Source: Acidobacteriota bacterium
Lineage (GTDB): Bacteria > Acidobacteriota > Blastocatellia > Pyrinomonadales > Pyrinomonadaceae
Assembly: GCA_003222935.1 (NCBI GenBank)
Contig: QHXL01000149.1
Span: forward strand, 1-11,260
DNA length: 11,260 nucleotides
Reading direction: 5' to 3'
The translations under genes were made by a program, and so were the position numbers. This document shows positions 6,111-11,260 of this stretch, piece after piece. The notes under the pieces are model-generated. The model had not been told where the DNA came from, searched no databases, and saw only the letters and a program-made list of their open reading frames with translations. Position 1 is the first letter of the stretch. The number at the start of each line of letters is the position of its first letter.

Positions 6111-7610
6111 CTAGGCACTAAACCAGGGTACACCGCTTCGTAAACGCTCAACGGAAGACTTCCGCCCAAGCACATCGAAGATCTCAAACATCGTGGGTCC
6201 TACTGCCTGACCTGTCAACATTGTTCTCGACGCGTTAATCAGCAAGTTCGCCTTAACGCCGGCTTCGTCCGCAAATCCACGAAGTGCCGCTTCGGCGGTC
6301 TCAGCATTGAATGGATCAACAGCTTCCATCTTATTCGCCAGGGCGGGAAGAAGTTTACGAAGGCTCGGCTCCTTAAGTAGGTTCTTTTTGAGAGCCGCTT
6401 CTTCAAAGTCAAAGTCATCAGAGAAATAAGCGCGACCTTGTGCTGAGAAATCTTTCAAAGTAAAGAACCGTTGCCGGATCAGTTCCACAGTCCGGGCGAA
6501 CCACTCGCGATCCTCGTCTTCATATTCTTCTCGCCAGAGTTTGTTGGAACGTAACTCCCTCTTCACCAGCGGCAACAACTCGTCGATCGGCATTGTCCGA
6601 ATGTATTCGGCGTTCATCCATAGGGCTTTGTCGTCGGTCCAATGCCGTGGGTCGTCTTCCTTAAAGTTGAAGATGGCATTCGCGCGTCCAATGCCTTCGA
6701 GTGAAAACTCGTTCACTAACTCGTCTTTCGATAGTAGTTCCTTAGCGTCTGGTGGCGACCAACCTAGCAGCGCCAGGAAATTACGAAAAGCCGCCGGCAC
6801 AAAACCTTTGTCTCGATAGGTTGTTAGCGAGACGACTTCGCCGTGTTTTCGTTTTGAAAGCTTGCCTTTGTTTGGCGCCAGGATAAGCGGCAGATGAGCA
6901 AACTTCGGCACCGCAGCGCCGAGTGCTTCGTAGATCAGAATCTGCTTGTGTGTGTTGGTTAGGTGATCCTGGCCGCGAATCACATGGGTGATTCCCATCT
7001 CGATGTCGTCCATGACAACTGAGAGATTGTAGAGAGGGTTACCGTCGGAGCGTAGTAACACCAGATCCTCAATTTCGGCGTAGCTGCGTTCCTGTGGTCC
7101 AAAGACCATATCGTCGAACGTGGTTTGACCCGTTACCGGTACTTTCAACCGAACAGCAAACGGTTCACCGGCTGCCGCGCGACGGTTGGATTCTTCGCTT
7201 GAAAGATCTCGAAAAGGATTGCTGCGCTTATCCAGGCCTTCGGCGGTCTGTGCGCGCGCACGTTCAGCAATACCCTGCTTTACATTTGCATCGTCGAGCT
7301 GCGCTTTCGGGGTGAAGTCGCGATAGGCTTTGCCCTCTTCGAGTAGACGATTTGCAGCAGCCCGATGTTTGTCGGCATTCGCTGATTGGAAAACGATCTC
7401 CTCGTCGTAGTCCAAACCAATCCACTCAAGACCTTCGATAATCGATCTGGTTGATTCGTCGGTTGACCTTTGTAGATCCGTGTCTTCGATTCGAAGCAGG
7501 AACTTGCCGCCGACTTTTCGAGCGTAGAGCCAATTGAAAAGTGCCGAGCGAGCGGCGCCGATGTGCAGGTAGCCGGTCGGCGATGGAGCGAAACGTACGC
7601 GGACTGTCAT
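6111..7610 (-). CDS. gltX: Glutamyl-tRNA synthetase
   Basis: A class I aminoacyl-tRNA synthetase of 499 residues, the usual length for bacterial GluRS, that charges tRNA-Glu with glutamate using ATP. The N-terminus VRFAPSPTGYLHIGAARSALFNWLYAR carries the HIGH-type ATP site (HIGA, 17-20), followed by LLRIEDTDLQRST. The catalytic core continues with YNLSVVMDDIEMGITHVIRGQDHLTNTHKQ. The second signature KLSKR is at 250-254, before KHGEVVSLTTYRDKGF. The C-terminal half is the helical anticodon-binding region. The ATG at 7610 directly precedes the signature and needs no extension; a ribosome binding site is not obvious. It lies downstream of tRNA-Ser on the same strand, and no separate promoter is apparent, so transcription from the tRNA promoter through the heptamer repeats is possible. 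Confidence 0.97.
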   Translation of the reverse strand: MTVRVRFAPSPTGYLHIGAARSALFNWLYARKVGGKFLLRIEDTDLQRSTDESTRSIIEGLEWIGLDYDEEIVFQSANADKHRAAANRLLEEGKAYRDFTPKAQLDDANVKQGIAERARAQTAEGLDKRSNPFRDLSSEESNRRAAAGEPFAVRLKVPVTGQTTFDDMVFGPQERSYAEIEDLVLLRSDGNPLYNLSVVMDDIEMGITHVIRGQDHLTNTHKQILIYEALGAAVPKFAHLPLILAPNKGKLSKRKHGEVVSLTTYRDKGFVPAAFRNFLALLGWSPPDAKELLSKDELVNEFSLEGIGRANAIFNFKEDDPRHWTDDKALWMNAEYIRTMPIDELLPLVKRELRSNKLWREEYEDEDREWFARTVELIRQRFFTLKDFSAQGRAYFSDDFDFEEAALKKNLLKEPSLRKLLPALANKMEAVDPFNAETAEAALRGFADEAGVKANLLINASRTMLTGQAVGPTMFEIFDVLGRKSSVERLRSGVPWFSA

Positions 7611-7618
7611 AAGAAAAA

Positions 7619-7707
7619 GTCAGTGGTCAGTAGTCGGTGTTCAGTAGTTTAGAACTCATACGAGCTACTGACCATTAACTACTGACCACTGATTACTAAC
7701 CACTGAC
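7619..7707. repeat. Opposed heptamer tandem repeats
   Basis: Four heptamers of the form GTCAGTR or close variants (GTCAGTG, GTCAGTA, GTCGGTG, TTCAGTA) run from 7619 to 7646. After a 19-base spacer, six heptamers of the complementary form YAYTRAC run from 7666 to 7707 (TACTGAC, CATTAAC, TACTGAC, CACTGAT, TACTAAC, CACTGAC). The two arrays are inverted relative to each other and can pair into a long imperfect hairpin. The pattern resembles short tandemly repeated repetitive heptamers known from cyanobacteria and some other phyla. It lies in the leader of gltX, directly before its start codon. Confidence 0.85.
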
Positions 7708-7723
7708 TCGAATATAGATATTC

Positions 7724-7814
7724 TGGCGGAGATGACAGGATTCGAACCTGTGAAGGGCTTTTGACCCTTAACGGTTTAGCAAACCGCCGCCTTCAGCCAC
7801 TCGGCCACATCTCC
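7724..7814 (-). tRNA. tRNA-Ser (anticodon GCU), CCA encoded
   Basis: The minus strand reads GGAGATG (acceptor), then GGCCGAGTGGCTGAAGGC (D arm), an anticodon loop TTGCTAA with anticodon GCT closed by a GCGGT/ACCGT-type stem, the long variable arm typical of serine tRNAs (AAGGGTCAAAAGCCCTT), the T arm ACAGGTTCGAATCCTGT, CATCTCC, discriminator G and an encoded CCA (7724-7726). The acceptor stem pairs perfectly. It reads serine AGC and AGU codons. A 14-base palindrome GAATATAGATATTC (7710-7723) abuts the CCA end. Confidence 0.97.
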
Positions 7815-7837
7815 GTGCCAAACTCAGGCGAAGACCA

Positions 7838-7865
7838 ATTCTAGTCGGCAGTCTCAGATTGTCAA
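7838..7865 (-). promoter_or_regulatory. Promoter of tRNA-Ser
   Basis: On the minus strand a perfect -35 box TTGACA (7860-7865) and a -10 box TAGAAT (7838-7843, five of six) are separated by 16 bases. Transcription would begin near 7830, giving a leader of about 16 bases before the mature tRNA. It may also serve gltX downstream. Confidence 0.78.
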
Positions 7866-7894
7866 CAGGGGCAGGTGTTTCAAGTCAGCGCGTA

Positions 7895-7959
7895 ACACAG
7901 ACTTTAGTCTGTGTCCTTTCAATCAAGTAGCCGCCGGAAGACACAGACTGAAGTCTGTG
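7895..7959. repeat. Twin small hairpins sharing the CACAGACT core
   Basis: Two related hairpins lie 27 bases apart. ACACAGAC-TTTA-GTCTGTGT at 7895-7914 has an eight-pair stem. CACAGAC-TGAA-GTCTGTG at 7942-7959 has a seven-pair stem. The arms of one can also pair with those of the other, so a larger fold is possible. They lie between the divergent tRNA promoter and the metallophosphoesterase start and look like a short dispersed palindromic repeat rather than an operator. No function is evident. Confidence 0.7.
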
Positions 7960-7991
7960 CTACCCCCTTTGGAACAATATACAATCGTCTC

Positions 7992-8840
7992 GTGTCGAAG
8001 TTCCGCTTATCACGGCGACAGTTCCTGAGTGGTTTAGCCGCTACGCCACTTCTGGCTGTCTCTGGACTTTCCGCCTATGCTCGATTGGTTGAACCCTACA
8101 ACTACCTGATCTCACAAACGGACATTTTCATCAAAGACCTCCCGGGTCGTTTTGAAGATTTTCGTATCACGCAGCTGACCGATATCCATCTCAGTAAGAT
8201 CCTTGGTGTCGAAGAAGTACAGCGAATGGTGGGTTTGGCCCAACAAACAAAACCCGATCTTTTTGTGCTTACCGGCGACTACGCGACCACATATCGCAGG
8301 TACATCGAACCTTGCGCCGAAGCACTCGCGGCTTTGAGTGCTCCTGAAGGCGTTTGGGCGGTGCTCGGCAACCACGATCACTACACCGACCCGGAGTTGA
8401 CTACTCGAGCTCTGGAACGACATCACATCGAGGTCTTGAGTAACGAAAATACAGCACTTCGTCGTGCTTCTGATTCCCTTCAATTATCCGGAATCGACGA
8501 CTGGTCGTGGGCGGGAGCTGACTGGTCGAGGGCCTTCCGTGGAATAAAAAATGATGCTCCAACTATTCTACTGTCGCACCAGCCGGGTGTTTTAGAGTTT
8601 GCAGAAACACAGAACGTGTCGTTGATCCTGAGTGGTCACACACACGGTGGACAGATCAAAGTTCCGTGGTTGGGAACACCTGCACGTCTTGCCACTAAAG
8701 ATTTAAGATTCGCCCAAGGACACTTTCGCCAGGGTAAGGTCCAACTCTACGTCTCGAGCGGAACGGGAGTAATAGGTTTGCCTGTTCGATTTGGAGTGAG
8801 ACCTGAGATCGCGGTGTTGCGTCTGAAACGGGCAACTTGA
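7992..8840 (+). CDS. Tat-exported calcineurin-like metallophosphoesterase (YkuE/YaeI-type)
   Basis: From GTG 7992 this is a 282-residue protein with a twin-arginine signal (SRRQFLSGLAATPLLAVSGL, Arg8-Arg9), so it is probably exported folded or anchored at the outer face of the inner membrane. The dinuclear metal site of the family is complete: TDIH (Asp64, His66), TGDY (Asp96), GNHDH (Asn127, His128), SHQP (His196) and GHTHGG (His216, His218). Such enzymes hydrolyse phosphoesters; relatives such as YkuE and YaeI bind metals or act on UDP-diacylglucosamine-like or artificial substrates, so the substrate here is open. The frame is open back to 7911, but that extension runs through the hairpin repeats and would bury the Tat motif. 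At 7992 the Tat signal is correctly placed. A TACAAT -10-like box (7980-7985) is only six bases before the GTG, which suggests a leaderless mRNA. The gene converges on arsR with five bases between stops. Confidence 0.9.
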   Translation: MSKFRLSRRQFLSGLAATPLLAVSGLSAYARLVEPYNYLISQTDIFIKDLPGRFEDFRITQLTDIHLSKILGVEEVQRMVGLAQQTKPDLFVLTGDYATTYRRYIEPCAEALAALSAPEGVWAVLGNHDHYTDPELTTRALERHHIEVLSNENTALRRASDSLQLSGIDDWSWAGADWSRAFRGIKNDAPTILLSHQPGVLEFAETQNVSLILSGHTHGGQIKVPWLGTPARLATKDLRFAQGHFRQGKVQLYVSSGTGVIGLPVRFGVRPEIAVLRLKRAT

Positions 8841-8845
8841 ACGTG

Positions 8846-9238
8846 TCAGGCGCTCAAGCTGGCTGGTCGTGGTGCCTTCTGTAATTGAGCCGGGATTTGC
8901 GCGCCGCCACAGATCTTCACGAAGCGAGCTTTGTCACGCTGCATATCAGGATTACTTGCAAGACACTCACGCACCTCTCGAAAAATTTTCGCTGCGTGTT
9001 CATCAGGTGGTTCGACGAGGCTGTAGTGCATCCATTTGCCGTCGCGACGTGTTGACACCAGACCCGCCCGACGCAGATAAGCGAGGTGTCGGGAGATCTT
9101 CGGTTGGTTTGTCTTCAACACCTCAACAAAGAAACACACACAAACTTCGTCGTCTCCAATCAGGTGAATCACACGTAATCGAGTGCGGTCCGCTAACGCT
9201 TTGAAGAGTGTTTCGAGATCGTAGTTCTTGTTACTCAT
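8846..9238 (-). CDS. arsR: ArsR-family arsenic-responsive repressor
   Basis: A 130-residue winged-helix regulator of the ArsR/SmtB family. LETLFKALADRTRLRVIHLI opens the domain. EVCVCFF places Cys33 and Cys35 where E. coli ArsR has its As(III)-binding CVC pair; the third E. coli cysteine is replaced by Val38. KTNQPKISRHLAYLRRAGLVSTRRDGKWMHYSL (42-74) is the recognition helix and wing. Cys92 and Cys110 are further downstream. It should repress the arsenic genes beside it and release DNA on binding trivalent arsenic. The start is supported by AGGAAGA (9241-9247) just upstream. It follows the ArsN-type gene by 59 bases on the same strand, probably as its operon partner. Confidence 0.93.
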   Translation of the reverse strand: MSNKNYDLETLFKALADRTRLRVIHLIGDDEVCVCFFVEVLKTNQPKISRHLAYLRRAGLVSTRRDGKWMHYSLVEPPDEHAAKIFREVRECLASNPDMQRDKARFVKICGGAQIPAQLQKAPRPASLSA

Positions 9239-9297
9239 GTTCTTCCTGTGTTCGCTGCCCCTAAGTACGAGTCTCTAGCGCCTCGTGTTCCTTTGGA

Positions 9298-9804
9298 TTA
9301 AACCAAACCAACAATGCTGCTACGACGTTCCAGGAGGACAGTGTCGTGCCATGTACCATCGAGTTTGGCGATGCGTTCGCGATATCCAACAGTTCTAAAC
9401 CCGGATTTCGAATGAAGCTGAAGGCTTACCTCGTTCTTCCGAAAGATGCTGGCCTGCAGCGTCCAGATCCCGTTACGTTCAGCTTCTTCGATTAGCGCTT
9501 CCAACAGTACCCGCCCAAAACCTTTGCCGCGCGAGGTCGAACGAACATAGACGCTAACCTCGCCGACACCCGCATAGACCTCTCGCGCCGAAACTCGACT
9601 CAACGCCGCCCAGCCTTTTAGTTCATTGTCGTCCGTCAAAACCAGTCTGGCGAATTGATGGTGACCCATGTCCCACTGATCCCAACCCGGTACTTTCGTT
9701 TCAAAAGTAGCCTGACGCGTTTCGATCCCTTCCAGATAGATCTCCGCCACCTCGTCCCAGTCATCAGGAGTCAACGGCCTCTGATTATATATTTGCCTTG
9801 ACAT
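9298..9804 (-). CDS. arsN: GNAT acetyltransferase, ArsN/phosphinothricin acetyltransferase family
   Basis: This 168-residue GNAT protein has the hallmarks of the phosphinothricin acetyltransferase/ArsN group. It has EIYLEGIETRQATFETKVPGWDQW near the N-terminus, a GEVSVYVRSTSRGKGFGRVLLEALI segment with the acetyl-CoA pyrophosphate loop R-G-K-G-F-G at 92-97, FRKNEVSLQLHSKSGFR, and the typical ending GTWHDTVLLERR. Members N-acetylate amino-acid-like phosphinates; ArsN1 proteins from ars operons protect against the arsenic antibiotic arsinothricin. Its place between arsR and arsI supports the arsenic-linked version, but residues alone do not exclude a general Pat enzyme. The ATG at 9804 has no strong ribosome binding site. 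It is divergent from arsI, and the intergenic palindrome may control both. Confidence 0.82.
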   Translation of the reverse strand: MSRQIYNQRPLTPDDWDEVAEIYLEGIETRQATFETKVPGWDQWDMGHHQFARLVLTDDNELKGWAALSRVSAREVYAGVGEVSVYVRSTSRGKGFGRVLLEALIEEAERNGIWTLQASIFRKNEVSLQLHSKSGFRTVGYRERIAKLDGTWHDTVLLERRSSIVGLV

Positions 9805-9826
9805 ATCTGTTCAGTCGTCCTAGTCT

Positions 9827-9856
9827 TCGACATATTCGCGAACGCGAATGTAACTA
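9827..9856 (+). promoter_or_regulatory. Putative arsI promoter
   Basis: TCGACA (9827-9832, four of six to the -35 consensus) and TAACTA (9851-9856) are separated by 18 bases, upstream of a good ribosome binding site AGAGGAG (9858-9864) seven bases before the arsI ATG. The boxes are imperfect, as expected for a regulated promoter, and the palindrome at 9834-9849 fills the spacer. Confidence 0.5.
9834..9849. promoter_or_regulatory. Palindrome, candidate ArsR operator
   Basis: ATTCGCG-AA-CGCGAAT is a perfect 7-2-7 inverted repeat between the divergent arsN and arsI genes, exactly in the spacer of the proposed arsI promoter. ArsR/SmtB repressors bind short A/T-flanked inverted repeats overlapping promoters, so this is the obvious binding site for the neighbouring ArsR. 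The palindrome is seen directly; its use as an operator is inferred. Confidence 0.6.
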
Positions 9857-9871
9857 TAGAGGAGATGTGAT

Positions 9872-10339
9872 ATGGAAAACAAGACAGCCAAAGAAGTGAA
9901 AACGCTGAAGGCGCACCTGGCACTTAACGTTTCTGATATAGAACGCAGTACAGCGTTCTACAAAAAGATGCTTGGCATCGAGCCGTCGAAGGAGCGAACG
10001 GGATATGCAAAGTTCGACGTGAAGAATCCACCGCTCAACCTGACTCTGAACCAGGTAGCTAAAGTAACGCATGGCGCCTTGTCACACCTGGGCATCCAGG
10101 TGGAATCAACAGAGGATGTTTTGAATATACGACAGAGGTGGAGTGAGTCGGGCCTGACGACGCGAGAAGAAATGCAGACAAACTGCTGTTATGCATTACA
10201 GGACAAATCGTGGGTCAGTGATCCGGATGGCAATCAGTGGGAGGTCTTTGTGGTGCTGGAAGACAATCTCTCTACCAGCTCCTCATGTTGTACGACAGAT
10301 GCTCCGGTTTCAATTCAGAGCACGGCGCAGTGCTGTTAG
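9872..10339 (+). CDS. arsI: ArsI/CadI-family heavy-metal resistance dioxygenase (C-As lyase)
   Basis: A 155-residue vicinal-oxygen-chelate protein. KAHLALNVSDIERSTAFYKKMLGIEPSKERTGYAKFDV is the first beta-alpha-beta-beta-beta module, and SHLGIQVES to WEVFVVLED the second. His15, His72 and Glu124 are likely Fe(II) ligands. NCCYA supplies the vicinal pair Cys105-Cys106 that characterises ArsI, where it binds trivalent organoarsenicals. ArsI cleaves the C-As bond of methylarsenite and related aromatic arsenicals with O2, giving less toxic As(III). Two more Cys pairs lie in the tail (139-140, 154-155). The start has AGAGGAG seven bases upstream. It is divergent from arsN-arsR. CadI naming is also used for this family, but the arsenic neighbours favour ArsI. 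Confidence 0.92.
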   Translation: MENKTAKEVKTLKAHLALNVSDIERSTAFYKKMLGIEPSKERTGYAKFDVKNPPLNLTLNQVAKVTHGALSHLGIQVESTEDVLNIRQRWSESGLTTREEMQTNCCYALQDKSWVSDPDGNQWEVFVVLEDNLSTSSSCCTTDAPVSIQSTAQCC

Positions 10340-10348
10340 TTAAGAAAC

Positions 10349-10459
10349 TTTAGTGGCGCAATAGAACCTGCTGGGACCGCAGGCGTCCCCGCCTGCCTGT
10401 CTAGCCTCCACAGTCTCGGTGGCTAAAGCATGCAGGCGGGGACGCCTGCGCTCCCAGCA
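10349..10459. repeat. Dispersed GC-rich palindromic element, copy 2
   Basis: The arms at 10369-10396 and 10432-10459 pair over 28 bases with one mismatch. The loop again holds TAGCC (10402-10406)/GGCTA (10421-10425). The arm sequence and the flank TTTAGTGGCG plus nine bases (10349-10367, 16 of 19 identical to copy 1) show that it is the same element as at 5233-5358. Here the flank joins the arm directly. It fills the convergent gap after arsI and ends exactly where the stop codon of the next gene begins (10460-10462), so it likely serves as a two-way terminator. Confidence 0.9.
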
Positions 10460-11005
10460 TCAGGGCTGGATGGGCTGTGGGGCAGGTCGAGTTCTTCTGA
10501 ATTCTTCCCTGCGGTTCATAAACTCTTCTCGTCTTTGTTTGCGCTGCTCGCGCATGGCGTCTAGTTGAGAACGTTGTTCTTCATTGAGCGTGTTTCTCAT
10601 CTCGCTTCGCATGCTCTGCATTGAGGCCCGCATTTCCCGGCGCAAACTTTGAAATCGCGCTCGATCCTCATCACTAAGACTTCCTTCCATACGCCTTTGC
10701 CGCATCTGAGCGAGCTGTTCACGTTGTGCCTTAGTAGCGGCGAGATTCCGCTCCCGAATTCCCCGATTGAGTTGTCGCTGTTCCTCCGTGATATTCAGGC
10801 GAGTTAAGGCAGCCATCTTGCGCTTGCCAGACATGCGCCCTTGCGTCTTCATTCGGCGCCTGCGCGCTCCCTCCTGCCGCGTACGAGGAGAATTGATACT
10901 TTCAGAACCGGGCGTTGGGGTGCTTGGTGTTTGTTGAGCAGATACGACTGAAGTTGTGATCAAAACCAACCCACCAGCGGCGATCAAAAATCTTTGGAGC
11001 GACAT
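10460..11005 (-). CDS. Spy/CpxP-like periplasmic protein with LTxxQ-type motifs
   Basis: This 181-residue protein has a signal peptide (MSLQRFLIAAGGLVLITTSVVSAQQ, cleavage probably after Ala23), a short Pro/Ser/Thr-rich linker and a strongly charged Arg/Glu/Gln/Met-rich helical body. LNITEEQRQ (70-78) and LNEEQRSQLDAMREQRKQRREEF (140-162) are the LTxxQ-like repeats of the Spy/CpxP family, with a weaker one at LSDEDRARF (110-118). Spy and CpxP are cradle-shaped envelope-stress chaperones or modulators, and a similar protein-holding role is plausible but not shown. The start is supported by AAGGAG (minus strand, 11016-11021) ten bases upstream. The very basic, coiled body could also bind anionic polymer. 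It is convergent with arsI and shows no sign of belonging to the arsenic cluster. Confidence 0.82.
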   Translation of the reverse strand: MSLQRFLIAAGGLVLITTSVVSAQQTPSTPTPGSESINSPRTRQEGARRRRMKTQGRMSGKRKMAALTRLNITEEQRQLNRGIRERNLAATKAQREQLAQMRQRRMEGSLSDEDRARFQSLRREMRASMQSMRSEMRNTLNEEQRSQLDAMREQRKQRREEFMNRREEFRRTRPAPQPIQP

Positions 11006-11070
11006 ATCTTAGAGACTCCTTCTACATTTTTTCGTACTTACTGCCGGTTAAGTTTTGACCAGCTCGCTCG

Positions 11071-11102
11071 GTTAGACGTGTGACACAGTGCTTCGGTCTA
11101 AC
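11071..11102. promoter_or_regulatory. Inverted repeat in the 11006-11238 intergenic region
   Basis: GTTAGAC (11071-11077) and GTCTAAC (11096-11102) are a perfect seven-base inverted repeat with an 18-base centre that itself contains GTGT-GA-CAC. It lies upstream of two divergent genes and could be an operator or a weak hairpin. Elsewhere in this 233-base gap I see a TTGACA box at 11114-11119 with only a poor -10 match 17 bases on (TACTTT), and no further ORF. Confidence 0.3.
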
Positions 11103-11238
11103 AAACATTCTCGTTGACAGAGGGAACGATGCAGAGTACTTTGTATTGCCAAGTAGCCATAGGTTGTCGGAAACTGGAACCGTGGTGAAGAGTTAGGGAA
11201 GTAGTAAAAATCGATGTTTGGAGTACAATGCCGCCACG

Positions 11239-11260
11239 ATGAGTCTTCTCGAAAGTATTA
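11239..11260 (+). CDS. 5' end of an unidentified gene (partial)
   Basis: ATG at 11239 opens M S L L E S I and runs off the window. A TACAAT -10-like box (11223-11228) lies ten bases before the ATG, giving an almost leaderless arrangement like that of the metallophosphoesterase gene. The first residues resemble the start of 1-deoxy-xylulose-5-phosphate synthase (Dxs, often MSLLE-x-I), but seven codons are too few to assign it. Confidence 0.35.

Noticed and set aside
7619..7707. Possible CRISPR array
   Set aside because: The units are seven bases long with no spacers, the two halves are in opposite orientation, and no cas gene is present.
7710..7723. 14-base palindrome at the tRNA 3' end as a phage or island attachment site
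   Set aside because: There is no integrase, no second copy of the tRNA end and no foreign-looking DNA beside it; a short AT-rich palindrome is weak evidence.
7911..7991. N-terminal extension of the metallophosphoesterase to an upstream in-frame GTG
   Set aside because: The extra 27 residues are encoded by the hairpin repeats and would place the twin-arginine motif about 35 residues in. The GTG at 7992 puts it at residue 8.
8869..9204. 111-codon plus-strand ORF opposite arsR
   Set aside because: It lies wholly antisense to a convincing arsR, and its translation shows no domain.

Overview
The window looks like chromosomal DNA of a Gram-negative, soil-type bacterium, most likely an acidobacterium of the Blastocatellia kind. 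That placement is inference: it rests on intermediate GC content, the style of the secreted proteins, and the abundance of GC-rich dispersed palindromes at gene ends. No rRNA or other phylogenetic marker allows a firm assignment. There is no phage, transposase or CRISPR array.

Layout. Bases 1-158 are the 3' end of a membrane-protein gene. It is followed at once by a hutI (imidazolonepropionase) reading frame broken by a small internal deletion and frameshift (167-1370). The next ~380 bases hold a 98-base near-perfect palindrome and then a compact transcription unit. That unit has a near-consensus promoter, an exceptionally strong ribosome binding site, an 11-codon ORF, hairpins, an anti-Shine-Dalgarno-like segment and a GNRA-loop terminator. 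It ends just before a giant gene (1790-5230) that fuses a GH18-like domain, a NodB polysaccharide deacetylase and a processive GT2 glycosyltransferase in one membrane protein.

The middle, on the minus strand, carries tRNA-Ser(GCU) with its own strong promoter, then gltX (glutamyl-tRNA synthetase), then a secreted NTF2/SnoaL-like protein. Convergent with the synthase gene, this block is separated from it by a dispersed palindromic element. A pair of opposed heptamer tandem repeats lies between the tRNA and gltX.

The right part holds a Tat-exported metallophosphoesterase (7992-8840), then a small arsenic cluster: arsR and an ArsN-type acetyltransferase on the minus strand, and arsI (C-As lyase/CadI family dioxygenase) on the plus strand. 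A perfect 16-base palindrome in the arsN-arsI divergent promoter is the natural candidate for the ArsR operator. With no As(III) pump or arsenate reductase visible, this piece looks aimed at organoarsenicals. A second copy of the dispersed palindrome follows arsI, then a Spy/CpxP-like periplasmic protein on the minus strand. The window closes with the first seven codons of a plus-strand gene.

The most unusual items are the leader-like RNA at ~1537-1747, in which a strong Shine-Dalgarno and a complementary anti-Shine-Dalgarno occur in one transcript, and the one-polypeptide polysaccharide synthase/deacetylase/hydrolase-like protein directly downstream.
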